In this document: positions 36,501 to 47,181 of the stretch, piece after piece
Position numbering within the stretch: the stretch's first letter is position 1
Layout of the letters: every line of letters begins with the position of its first letter
Source of the DNA: Physella acuta
Taxonomy: Eukaryota; Mollusca; Gastropoda; Physidae
Length of the DNA stretch: 64,000 bases
NCBI RefSeq assembly: GCF_028476545.1
Contig: NW_026732753.1
Span: 573,001-637,000 of the forward strand
Reading direction: 5' to 3'
Notes under the pieces: model-generated
Told to the model about the DNA's origin: nothing
Databases searched by the model: none
The model's input: only the letters and a program-made list of their open reading frames with translations
Translations under genes and position numbers: made by a program

Positions 36501-39500
36501 GTGGTTGGTGGTATACATCATGGTGTGGTTGGTGGTATACATCATGGTGTGGTTGTTGGTATACATCATGGTGTGGTTGGTGGTATACATCATGGTATGG
36601 TTGGTAGTATACATCATGGTGTGGTTGTTGGTATACATCATAGTGTGGTTGGTGGTATACAGCATGGTGTGGTTGGTGGTATACATCATGGTGTGGTTGG
36701 TGGTATAGGCCTACATCATGGTGTGGTTGGTGGTATAGGCCTACATCATGGTGTGGTTGGTTGTATACATCATGGTGTGGTTGGTGGTATCCATCATGGT
36801 ATGGTTGGTGGTATACATTATGGTGTGGTTGGTGGTATACAGCATGGTGTGGTTGGTGGTATAGGCCTACATCATGGTGTGGTTGGTGGTATAGGCCTAC
36901 ATCATGGTGTGGTTGGTGGTATACATCATGGTGTGGTTGGTGGTATACATCATGGTATGGTTGGTGGTATACATCATGGTGTGGTTGGTGGTATATATCA
37001 TGGTGTGGTTGGTGGTATGCAGCATTGGTGTGGTTCAATGATATAAAACATGTGTGTGGTTGGTGGTATACATCATGGTGTTGATGCCTATACGGCTGAC
37101 CTATAGCTGTGTTATGTCTGCAGGTGTTTGTGATGTACGGCGAGGTGACCACATTGGCCTGTACCATACAAATCTGGCCATTTAACTTGGGCTTCACAAT
37201 TCTCTATGGAGCTCTTCTGTTAAAAACATGGAGGTAAGTTCCGTCAGCCCAATGTTTTTATTCTAACCAAACCTCAAGCGAGCCTGCGCGGTTGCTAGGG
37301 AAAACATAATAATCACTTGCTGTAAGGCAAAGATATTTACACATGCACGAGCAACCTACAGGCGTGACACTATGACCTGTGACAAAATGATTTATATGTG
37401 TAAACAAGCGACTTTCACTTCCAGCCATTTTTCCCCAGGATCTCCGTGATCTTCAAGGCTGGCGGGGCCACCAAACGCATCAACCTGCCGGACAAGGCGC
37501 TGCTACAGCGGATGGTGCCCCTCGTCTTGCTGGTGGGCGTCTACCTCACCGTCTGGACGGTGCTGGACCCGCCCAAAGCTTACACCGTCAAAACCTCGTC
37601 TGCTCTCAAGTTCTACGTCTGCACCATGACCTGGTGGAAGTACGCTATGTTTGGGAGTAAGTCGGGTCTCACTTGTCTCATTATCTCACTTGTCTCATTA
37701 TCTCATTATCTCACTCGTCTCATTATCTCACTCCTCTCATTATCTCACTCGTCTCATTATCTCACTCGTCTCATTATCTCATTATCTCACTCGTCTCATT
37801 ATCTCACTCGTCTCATTATCTCACTCGTCTCATTATCTCACTCGTCTCATTATCTCATTATCTCACTCGTCTCATTATCTCACTCGTCTCATTATCTCAC
37901 TCGTCTCATTATCTCACTCGTCTCATTATCTCACTCCTCTCATTATCTCACTCGTCTCATTATCTCACTCGTCTCATTATCTCATTATCTCACTCGTCTC
38001 ATTATCTCACTCGTCTCATTATCTCACTCGTCTCATTATCTCATTATCTCACTCGTCTCATTATCTCACTCGTCTCATTATCTCACTCGTCTCATTATCT
38101 CACTCGTCTCATTATCTCACTCGTCTCATTATCTCACTCGTCTCATTATCTCACTCGTCTCATTATCTCACTCGCCTCATTATCTCACCCGTCTCATTAT
38201 CTCACTTGTCTCATTATCTCACTTGTCTCACTCGTCTCATTATCTCACCCGTCTCATTATCTCACTTGTCTCATTATCTCACTTGTCTCACTCGTCTCAT
38301 TATCTCACTCGTCTCATTATCTCACTCGTCTCATTATCTCACTCGTCTCATTATCTCACTCGTCTCATTATCTCACTCGTCTCATTATCTCACTTGTCTC
38401 ATTATCTCACTCGTCTCATTATCTCACTCGCCTCATTATCTCACCCGTCTCATTATCTCACTTGTCTCATTATCTCACTTGTCTCATTATCTCACTCGCC
38501 TCATTATCTCACCCGTCTCATTATCTCACTTGTCTCATTATCTCACTCGTCTCATTATCTCACTCGTCTCATTATCTCACTCGTCTCATTATCTCACTTG
38601 TCTCATTATCTCACTTGTCTCACTCGTCTCATTATCTCACTTGTCTCATTATCTCACCCGTCTCATTATCTCACTTGTCTCATTATCTCACCCGTCTCAT
38701 TATCTCACTTGTCTCATTATCTCACCCGTCTCATTATCTCACTCGTCTCATTATCTCACTCGCCTCATTATCTCACTCGTCTCATTATCTCACTTGTCTC
38801 ATTATCTCACTCGCCTAATTATCTCACCCGTCTCATTATCTCACTTGTCTCATTATCTCACTTGTCTCACTCGTCTCATTATCTCACTTGTCTCATTATC
38901 TCACCCGTCTCATTATCTCACTTGTCTCATTATCTCACCCGTCTCATTATCTCACTTGTCTCATTATCTCACCCGTCTCATTATCTCACTCGTCTCATTA
39001 TCTCACTTGTCTCATTATCTCACCCGTCTCATTATCTCACTCGTCTCATTATCTCACTCGCCTCATTATCTCACCCGTCTCATTATCTCACTTGTCTCAT
39101 TATCTCACTCGCCTCATTATCTCACTCGCCTCATTATCTCACTTGTCTCATTATCTCACCCGTCTCATTATCTCACTCGTCTCATTATCTCATTATGTAA
39201 TCAATATCTCATTAGTCGACATGACGATGTTTTATCATGTATGTAATGTTTTACAGTGTGCAGTGGCGTAGGCAGGGGGGGGGGGGTGGGGGGTCATAAC
39301 CCCCCCATAGACCCCTCGGTATATGTATATAAAGTATGAGGGGGGGGGTACAAATTGAAAGTTTGAGGGGGGGGGGGGGTGCAAATCGAAAGTTTGAGAG
39401 GGGTGGGGGTGCAAATCGAAAGTTTGTCCCCGGGTAAAAATTGGAACCCCCCCCCCCCCTTGAGACGATCCTGGCTACGCCACTGACAGTGTGTAGCTAT

Positions 39501-42500
39501 AAAGTTATGATGTACTTAAAACATGACCCCCCCCCCCCCCCACACTATATCTTCCAGTGGAGGCTCTCATGTTGCTAGTGGGCGTCTATCTGTGTTTCAC
39601 GGTGAGAAAAGCGCCAGCGCACTTCAACGAAAGTAAATTCATCACGTGGGGCACGTACAACGCCATCATCTTGGGAAGCTTCTTACTCATGTTGACGTAA
39701 GCGTCATCAGCTGTTCTGTCATGTCACTTTTTTTGGTCAGCTTCTTGCTCATTTGACGTAAGGGGTCATCCATAAATGACGTCACGTTTTTTTGACGATT
39801 TTACCCCCGTCCCCCCCCCCCCCGTCCCCTCCGTCACACATCGTCACAAAAAGCCAGACTCCCCCCCCCCCCCCTAAAATGATGTCACACCTCAGCCTAC
39901 AACACCCTTCAAAATTGCAGTTGAATTTTTCTTAAAACATCGATATTTTTCCAAAATCTTGTCTGAACTCTGTCAAAATAGAGTATTTTAATCAATTCCT
40001 ATTGCAATGTATTAAAACAGTTTTCTAAAACGCGAAATAACGTCCAAAATTCATTTTCTAACATTGCTTTTTTATAATGCAAAGGTGTGACGTCGCATCA
40101 TCTGAACCCCCTCCCCCCCCTCATCACAAACCGTCACAAAATTACGGACCCCCTCCCCCCTGTGAGTGTGACGTCATTTATGGACGACTCCTAAGTGTCA
40201 TCAGCTGTTCTATTCAACACCAAATAGTGCCACACACTTTAGCACTAAATTAGTACTCGTTTCCTTAAGTCTTATGCTGTAGGCAGTTTGTGGGGTTGTC
40301 ATGCTAGTCACCTTCTATTCCAGCCAGTTTGTGGGGTTGTCATGCTAGTCACCTTCTATTGCAGCCAGTTTGTGGGGTTGTCATGCTAGTCACCTTCTAT
40401 TGCAGCCAGTTTGTGGGGTTGTCATGCTAGTCACCTTCTATTGCAGCCAGTTTGTGGGGTTGTCATGCTAGTCACCTTCTATTGCAGCCAGTTTGTGGGG
40501 TTGTCATGCTAGTCACCTTCTATTGCAGCCAGTTTGTGGGGTTGTCATGCTAGTCACCTTCTATTGCAGCCAGTTTGTGGAGTTGTCATGCTAGTCACCT
40601 TCTATTGCAGCCAGTTTGTGAGGTTGTCATGCTAGTCACCTTCTATTGCAGCCAGTTTGTGGGGTTGTCATGCTAGTCACCTTCTATTGCAGCCAGTTTG
40701 TGGGGTTGTCATGCTAGTCACCTTCTATTGCAGCCAGTTTGTGGGGTTGTCATGCTAGTCACCTTCTATTGCAGCCAGTTTGTGGAGTTGTCATGCTAGT
40801 CACCTTCTATTGCAGCCAGTTTGTGGGGTTGTCATGCTAGTCACCTTCTATTGCAGCCAGTTTGTGGGGTTGTCATGCTAGTCACCTTCTATTGCAGCCA
40901 GTTTGTGAGGTTGTCATGCTAGTCACCTTCTATTGCAGCCAGTTTGTGGGGTTGTCATGCTAGTCACCTTCTATTGCAGCCAGTTTGTGGGGTTGTCATG
41001 CTAGTCACCTTCTATTACAGCCAGTTTGTGGGGTTGTCATGCTAGTCACCTTCTATTGCAGCCAGTTTGTGGGGTTGTCATGCTAGTCACCTTCTATTGC
41101 AGCCAGTTTGTGGGGTTGTCATGCTAGTCACCTTCTATTGCAGCCAGTTTGTGGGGTTGTCATGCTAGTCACCTTCTATTGCAGCCAGTTTGTGAGGTTG
41201 TCATGCTAGTCACCTTCTATTGCAGCCAGTTTGTGGGGTTGTCATGCTAGGCCAGTTTGTGGGGTTGTCATGCTGTCACCTTCTATTGCAGCCAGTTTGT
41301 GGGGTTGTCATGCTAGTCACCTTCTATTGCAGCCAGTTTGTGGGGTTGTCAGGTGGCCCGGATGTTGTGTATGTGCTGACCATGGCCCAGCAGCAGGTGT
41401 TTGTCACCATCACTATGGGCTTGATCTTCGCACCCAAGGTAGGCAACAACATACATCACTATGGGCTTGATCTTCGCACCCAAGGTAGGCAACAACATAC
41501 ATCACTATGGGCTTGATCTTCGCACCCAAGGTAGGCAACAACATACATCACTATGGGCTTGATCTTCGCACCCAAGGTAGGCAACAACATACATCACTAT
41601 GGGCTTGATCTTCGCACCCAAGGTAGGCAACAACATACGCTAAACAGTTGATCTTTAGTAGGCACCAACATACACTAAACAGTTGATCTAAAGTAGGCTC
41701 CAACATATACTAAACAGTTGATCTAAAGTAGGCACCAACATACACTAAACAGTTGATCTAAAGTAGGCTCCAACATATACTAAACAGTTGATCTAAAGTA
41801 GGCTTCAACATATACTAAACAGTTGACCTAAAGTAGGCACCAACATACACTAAACAGTTGATCTAAAGTAGGCACCAACATACACTAAACAGTTGACCTA
41901 AGGTAGGCACCAACATACACTAAACAGTTGACCTAAAGTAGGCACCAACATACACTAAACAGTTGACCTAAAGTAGACACCAGCATACACTAAAAAGTCA
42001 CACAAGGTAGCCACCAACATACACTAAACAGTTGATCTAAAGTAGCCACCAACATACGCTAAACAGTTGATCTAAAGTAGGCACCAACATACACTAAACA
42101 GTTGACCTAAAGTAGGCACTAACATACACTAAACAGTTGATCTAAAGTAGGCACCAACATACACTAAACAGTTGATCTAAAGTAGGCACCAACATACACT
42201 AAACAATTGATCTAAAGTAGGCACCAACATACACTAAACAGTTGATCTAAAGTAGGCTTCAACATAATTTTTACTAAACAGTTGACCTAAAGTAGTCACC
42301 AACATACACTAAACAGTTGATCTTTAGTAGGCACCAACATACACTAAACAGTTGATCTAAAGTAGGCTCCAACATATACTAAACAGTTGATCTAAAGTAG
42401 GCACCAACATACACTAAACAGTTGATCTAAAGTAGGCTCCAACATATACTAAACAGTTGATCTAAAGTAGGCTTCAACATATACTAAACAGTTGACCTAA

Positions 42501-45500
42501 AGTAGGCACCAACATACACTAAACAGTTGATCTAAAGTAGGCACCAACATACACTAAACAGTTGACCTAAGGTAGGCACCAACATACACTAAACAGTTGA
42601 CCTAAAGTAGGCACCAACATACACTAAACAGTTGACCTAAAGTAGACACCAGCATACACTAAAAAGTCACACAAGGTAGCCACCAACATACACTAAACAG
42701 TTGATCTAAAGTAGCCACCAACATACGCTAAACAGTTGATCTAAAGTAGGCACCAACATACACTAAACAGTTGACCTAAAGTAGGCACTAACATACACTA
42801 AACAGTTGATCTAAAGTAGGCACCAACATACACTAAACAGTTGATCTAAAGTAGGCACCAACATACACTAAACAGTTGATCTAAAGTAGGCACCAACATA
42901 CACTAAACAATTGATCTAAAGTAGGCACCAACATACACTAAACAGTTGATCTAAAGTAGGCTTCAACATAATTTTTACTAAACAGTTGACCTAAAGTAGT
43001 CACCAACATACACTAAACAGTTGACCTAAAGTAGGCACCAACATACACTAAACAGTTGACCTAAAGTAGGCACCAACATACACTAAACAGTTGACCTAAA
43101 GTAGCCACCAACATACACTAAACAGTTGACCTAAAGTAGGCACCAACATACACTAAACAGTTGACCTAAGGTAGCCACCAACATACACTAAACAGTTGAC
43201 CTAAAGTAGGCACCAACATACACTAAACAGTTGACCTAAGGTAGGCACCAACATACACTAAACAGTTGACCTAAAGTAGGCACCAACATACACTAAACAG
43301 TTGACCTAAAGTAGGCACCAACATACACTAAACAGTTGACCTAAAGTAGGCACCAACATACACTAAACAGTTGATCTAAAGTAGGCACCAACATACACTA
43401 AACAGTTGATCTAAAGTAGGCACCAACATACACTAAACAGTTGATCTAAAGTAGGCACCAACATACACTAAACAGTTGATCTAAAGTAGGCACCAACATA
43501 CACTAAACAGTTGACCTAAAGTAGGCACCAACATACACTAAACAGTTGATCTAAAGTAGGCACCAACATACACTAAACAGTTGATCTAAAGTAGGCACCA
43601 ACATACACTAAACAGTTGATCTAAAGTAGGCACCAACATACACTAAACAGTTGATCTAAAGTAGGCACCAACATACACTAAACAATTGATCTAAAGTAGG
43701 CACCAACATACACTAAACAGTTGATCTAAAGTAGGCTTCAACATAATTTTTACTAAACAGTTGACCTAAAGTAGTCACCAACATACACTAAACAGTTGAC
43801 CTAAAGTAGGCACCAACATACACTAAACAGTTGACCTAAAGTAGCCACCAACATACACTAAACAGTTGACCTAAAGTAGGCACCAACATACACTAAACAG
43901 TTGACCTAAGGTAGCCACCAACATACACTAAACAGTTGACCTAAAGTAGGCACCAACATACACTAAACAGTTGACCTAAAGTAGGCACCAACATACACTA
44001 AACAGTTGACCTAAGGTAGCCACCAACATACACTAAACAGTTGACCTAAAGTAGGCACCAACATACACTAAACAGTTGATCTAAAGTAGGCACCAACATA
44101 CGCTAAACAGTTGACCTAAAGTAGGCACCAACATACACTAAACAGTTGATCTAAAGTAGGCACCAACATACACTAAACAGTTGATCTAAAGTAGGCACCA
44201 ACATACACTAAACAGTTGACCTAAAGTAGGCACCAACATACACTAAACAGTTGACCTAAGGTAGGCACCAACATACACTAAACAGTTGATCTAAAGTAGG
44301 CACCAACATACACTAAACAGTTGATCTAAAGTAGGCACCAACATACACTAAACAGTTGACCTAAGGTAGCCACCAACATACACTAAACAGTTGACCTAAA
44401 GTAGGCACCAACATACACTAAACAGTTGATCTAAAGTAGGCACCAACATACACTAAACAGTTGATCTAAAGTAGGCACCAACATACACTAAACAGTTGAT
44501 CTAAAGTAGGCACCAACATACACTAAACAGTTAACCTAAAGTAGGCACCAACATACACTAAACAGTTGATCTAAAGTAGGCACCAACATACACTAAACAA
44601 TTGATCTAAAGTAGGCACCAACATACACTAAACAGTTGACCTAAGGTAGGCACCAACATACACTTAACAGTTGACCTAAAGTAGGCACCAACATACACTA
44701 AACAATTGATCTAAAGTAGGCACCAACATACACTAAACAGTTGACCTAAAGTAGGCACCAACATACACTAAACAGTCACACAAGGTAGCCACCAACATAC
44801 ACTAAACAGTTGACCTAAGGTAGGCACCAACATACACTAAACAGTTGATCTAAAGTAGGCACCAACATACACTAAACAGTTGACCTAAAGTAGGCACCAA
44901 CATACACTAAACAGTTGATCTAAAGTAGGCACCAACATACACTAAACAGTTGACCTAAAGTAGCCACCAACATACACTAAACAGTTGATCTAAAGTAGGC
45001 ACCAACATACACTAAACAGTTGACCTAAGGTAGGCACCAACATACACTAAACAGTTGATCTAAAGTAGGCACCAACATACACTAAACAGTTGACCTAAGG
45101 TAGCCACCAACATACACTAAACAGTTGACCTAAAGTAGGCACCAACATACACTAAACAGTTGACCTAAAGTAGGCACCAACATACACTAAACAGTTGACC
45201 TAAAGTAGGCACCAACATACACTAAACAGTTGACCTAAAGTAGGCACCAACATACACTAAACAGTTGATCTAAAGTAGGCACCAACATACACTAAACAGT
45301 TGATCTAAAGTAGGCACCAACATACACTAAACAGTTGATCTAAAGTAGGCACCAACATACACTAAACAGTCACACAAGGTAGCCACCAACATACACTAAA
45401 CAGTATCACGACCACATATTGACCATACAGCTCTCTACCAACCCCGCTTATCTCCCATATCAGTTCTGGGCACTGTACAAGGGAACTAACCCAGCAGATA

Positions 45501-47181
45501 GTACGGTCTACTCCAACCAAAACCTGGTGACCATCACAGGCCGGGTCAAGCCGCCACTGGTCTCCTCCAGGTTCAACCCCGACCCCACCTCGGCATCCAA
45601 GGCTGTCCAGTGTAACCCTGAGGATTTCTTTCTCATATGTGGACCCCAGGTCAGTTGAGTGACTCCATTTATTATATGGGACCCAGGTCAGTCAAGTGAC
45701 TCCATTTATTATGTGGGCCCCAGTCCGTCAGTCGAGTGACTCCATTTATTATGTGGGCCCCAGGTCAGTTGAGTGACTCCATTTATTATGTGGACCCCAG
45801 GTCAGTCGAGTGACTCCATTTATTATGTGGGCCCCCGGTCAGTTGAGTGAGTGACTCCATTTATTATGTGGGCCCCCAGTCAGTTGAGTGACTCCATTTA
45901 TTATGTGGGCCCCCGGTCAGTTGAGTGACTCCATTTATTATGTGGACCCCAGGTCAGTTGAGTGACTCCATTTATTATGTGGGCCCCAGGTCAGTTGAGT
46001 GACTCCATTTATTATGTGGACCCCAGGTCAGTCGACTCCATTTATTATGTGGGCCCCAGGTCAGTTGAGTGACTCCATTTATTATGTGGGCCCCCGGTCA
46101 TTTGAGTGACTCCATTTATTATGTGGACCCCAGGTCAGTTGAGTGAGTGACTCCATTTATTATGTGGACCCCCGGTCAGTTGAGTGACTCCATTTATTAT
46201 GTGGACCCCAGGTCAGTCGAGTGACTCCATTTATTATGTGGACCCCAGGTCAGTCGAGTGACTCCATTTATTATGTGGGCCCCCGGTCAGTTGAGTGAGT
46301 GACTCCATTTATTATGTGGGCCCCCAGTCAGTTGAGTGACTCCATTTATTATGTGGGCCCCCGGTCAGTTGAGTGACTCCATTTATTATGTGGACCCCAG
46401 GTCAGTTGAGTGACTCCATTTATTAAGTGGGGCCCCGGTCAGTTGAGTGACTCCATTTATTATGTGGGCCCCCGGTCAGTTGAGTGAGTGACTCCATTTA
46501 TTATGTGGGCCCCCGGTCAGTTGAGTGAGTGACTCCATTTATTATGTGGACCCCAGGTCAGTTGAGTGACTCCATTTATTAAGTGGGGTCCAGGTCAGTT
46601 GAGTGACTCCATTTATTATGTGGGCCCCCGGTCAGTTGAGTGAGTGACTCCATTTATTATGTGGGCCCCCGGTCAGTTGAGTGAGTGACTCCATTTATTA
46701 TGTGGACCCCAGGTCAGTTGAGTGACTCCATTTATTATGTGGGCCCCAGGTCAGTTGAGTGACTCCATTTATTATGTGGGCCCCAGGTCAGTCGAGTGAC
46801 TCCATTTATTATGTGGGGCCCCAGTCAGTTGAGTGACTCCATTTATTATAGACCTTAGGTCAGTTTTATTAATCAATGTATTATGTGGGCCTGAGGTCAG
46901 TTTACTGACAGTGATATATATTTCCCATGAATTTCCTTCAACTTCCTTTATGCTTTTTAACCACATCTGACATTCCCCTGTGACCCAGTCCCATCTGACA
47001 TTCCCCTGTGACCCAGTCCCACCTCACAAAGCCGCTGATATTGTGTTCACCTCTGGTTCTCTAGGAAGACAATCTGCCACATTCCACAAAGTTCTCATCC
47101 AAAGTCACGCCCATGAACGGAGAACTGAGGTTTCAACTGGAGAAAAATGGGGGCTGTCACCCCGTGACAACAGAGACATAG
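29787..47181 (+). CDS. Class C orphan GPCR, GPR158/GPR179 (mGlyR) family, 5'-partial
   Basis: Thirteen exons join in phase to 669 residues plus stop: 29787-30004, 31751-31995, 32112-32261, 33190-33316, 33701-33859, 34928-35095, 35901-35969, 37124-37233, 37439-37656, 39558-39696, 41333-41438, 45464-45649, 47065-47181. Residues 1-245 form a Cache-type ligand domain ([21 protein letters not shown], several N-glycosylation sites). Residues 246-322 are an EGF-like, Cys-rich stalk ([25 protein letters not shown]). Seven membrane segments follow, at about 323-350, 358-384, 390-413, 438-460, 485-508, 520-543 and 548-570. Cysteines in LACTIQIW and FYVCTMTWW match the TM3-ECL2 disulfide of GPR158, and GVYLCFTVR with PAHFNE matches its TM5 region. 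Human GPR158 is a glycine receptor; ligand use here is inference. The tail (about 100 aa) is far shorter than in vertebrate GPR158. N terminus and signal peptide not found. Start of exon 12 could also be 45431 (both in frame). Confidence 0.88.
29995..30275. repeat. Donor-anchored array, receptor intron 1
   Basis: A 43 bp unit holds the last 30 nt of exon 1 (ACCACATGTTTTACACAATG) and the donor GTAACA. Donors recur at 30005, 30048, 30091, 30134, 30177, 30220 and 30263. Use of any later donor reads into TGA eight codons past the junction. Confidence 0.92.
30296..30503. repeat. CA and (TA)n microsatellites in receptor intron 1
   Basis: A short CA tract is followed by about 170 bp of (TA)n with a TTTATA interruption in the middle (30391-30412). 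Confidence 0.9.
30504..31750. other. Remainder of receptor intron 1
   Basis: Unique. A GC-rich segment at 30570-30735 (for example CCTGACCCCGAGGAGG) differs in composition from its surroundings and may be an old element fragment; nothing is identifiable. The intron ends in a poly-C tract and CCCATCAG acceptor. Confidence 0.4.
32438..32580. repeat. Minisatellite in receptor intron 3
   Basis: Five 26 bp copies of GTCAGACAGCAACACGTCAC plus ACAGCT. Not tied to a splice site. A second short array (CACACATAGCGGCCTAGCC, four copies) lies at 33085-33150. Confidence 0.9.
33343..33630. repeat. Minisatellite in receptor intron 4
   Basis: About 16 copies of TTAGACAACTCTGTCATG and shorter forms. It begins about 26 bp inside the intron and does not include the donor. 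Confidence 0.92.
33851..34794. repeat. Donor-anchored array, receptor intron 5
   Basis: About 27 copies of a 34 bp unit starting GTGAGTACATAACATTTGGG and ending GCCGGACAG. The first donor is the real one at 33860. Every copy retains CAG-GTGAGT, a near-perfect match to the U1 snRNA pairing sequence, and each unit starts GT and ends AG. In the exon frame the next codons read GTG AGT ACA TAA, so use of a downstream donor ends translation. Confidence 0.95.
35096..35835. repeat. Donor-derived array, receptor intron 6
   Basis: About 27 copies of a 27 bp unit GTGACACATGCCGTAGATAC plus ATGACAT. The first unit is the donor region itself (GTGAGACATCATAGATATAT, from 35096), so the array appears to have grown from the intron side of the junction without exon sequence. 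A block of about 190 bp is present twice (35190-35275 and 35365-35465). Confidence 0.85.
35955..37080. repeat. Donor-anchored array decaying into a derived array, receptor intron 7
   Basis: Five to six copies of the junction (TGTGCCAGT-GTAAGT) with about 50 bp of intron lie at 35960-36265. From there a 24 bp unit GTGTGGTTGGTGGTATACAT plus CATG, itself the distal part of the first unit, runs for about 34 copies with TAGGCCTAC variants. Confidence 0.9.
37670..39200. repeat. Minisatellite, receptor intron 9
   Basis: About 88 copies of a 17 bp unit TCTCATTATCTCACTCG, with ACTTG and ACCCG variants and a 10 bp short form. It starts 14 bp after the donor GTAAGT but the unit does not include the donor. 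The pyrimidine-rich sense strand gives three open frames, all artefacts. Confidence 0.95.
39261..39485. mobile_element. hAT-type MITE with 8 bp target duplication
   Basis: 225 bp non-autonomous DNA element. Terminal inverted repeats are CAGTGGCGTAGGCAGG at the left and the complement of CAGTGGCGTAGCCAGG at the right. It is flanked by perfect 8 bp direct repeats ACAGTGTG (39253-39260 and 39486-39493), the hallmark of the hAT superfamily. The interior has G tracts and three to four copies of CAAATCGAAAGTTTGA; no protein. Near-intact ends and target duplication suggest a fairly young insertion. Confidence 0.85.
39676..40225. repeat. Two-copy duplication of the exon 10 junction
   Basis: Exon 10 ends AGCTTCTTACTCATGTTGAC followed by the donor GTAAGC and GTCATCAGCTGTTCT. 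A second copy (AGCTTCTTGCTCATTTGAC, GTAA, then GTGTCATCAGCTGTTCTATT after an insertion) starts at 39739. The second copy is split by the element listed next. Confidence 0.85.
39762..40191 (+). mobile_element. Non-autonomous TIR element, copy 1
   Basis: About 430 bp. The ends are GGGGTCATCCATAAATGACG and, inverted, GGAGTCGTCCATAAATGACG. Further inside are paired subterminal motifs (CGTCACAAAA and GTGTGACGTC) and C tracts. The flanks read TAA on both sides, a 3 bp (or TA) target duplication compatible with Harbinger- or mariner-like families. An inverted second copy is at 49.5 kb. No coding capacity. Confidence 0.75.
40279..41350. repeat. Acceptor-anchored array, receptor intron 10
   Basis: About 25 copies of a 41 bp unit consisting of CACCTTCTATTGCAG (branch-side pyrimidines and AG) plus the first 19 nt of exon 11 (CCAGTTTGTGGGGTTGTCA) and TGCTAGT. 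The last unit is the real acceptor at 41332/41333. In the exon frame each decoy reads into TGC TAG after six codons, so use of an upstream acceptor would truncate the receptor before TM7. Confidence 0.95.
41404..45410. repeat. Donor-anchored array with 3.8 kb derived array, receptor intron 11
   Basis: Five copies of a 46 bp unit (exon end CACTATGGGCTTGATCTTCG, CACCCAAG, donor GTAGGC, AACAACATAC) at 41410-41640 are followed by about 107 copies of a 35 bp unit containing CTAAAGTAGGCACCAACATA and CACTAAACAGTTGA, whose AAAGTAGGC core still matches the donor. Rare variants recur in blocks: CAGCATACACTAAAAAGTCA at 41980 and 42650, and CATAATTTTTAC near 42263, 42967 and 43742. Confidence 0.95.
45636..46860. 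repeat. Donor-anchored array, receptor intron 12
   Basis: About 32 copies of a 37 bp unit with TATGTGGACCCCAG (exon 12 end) and GTCAGTTGAGTGACTCCATT. Many copies have GGGCCCCCG in place of GGACCCCAG. The first in-frame codons after the junction are GTC AGT TGA. A separate 30 bp two-copy repeat (ACATCTGACATTCCCCTGTG) is at 46967-47022, close to the acceptor. Confidence 0.95.

Noticed and set aside
37446-39246. Open frames of 530-584 codons in receptor intron 9
   Set aside because: Only the first 70 codons are real exon 9; the rest is the 17 bp intronic array, open in all three frames because its unit lacks stops.
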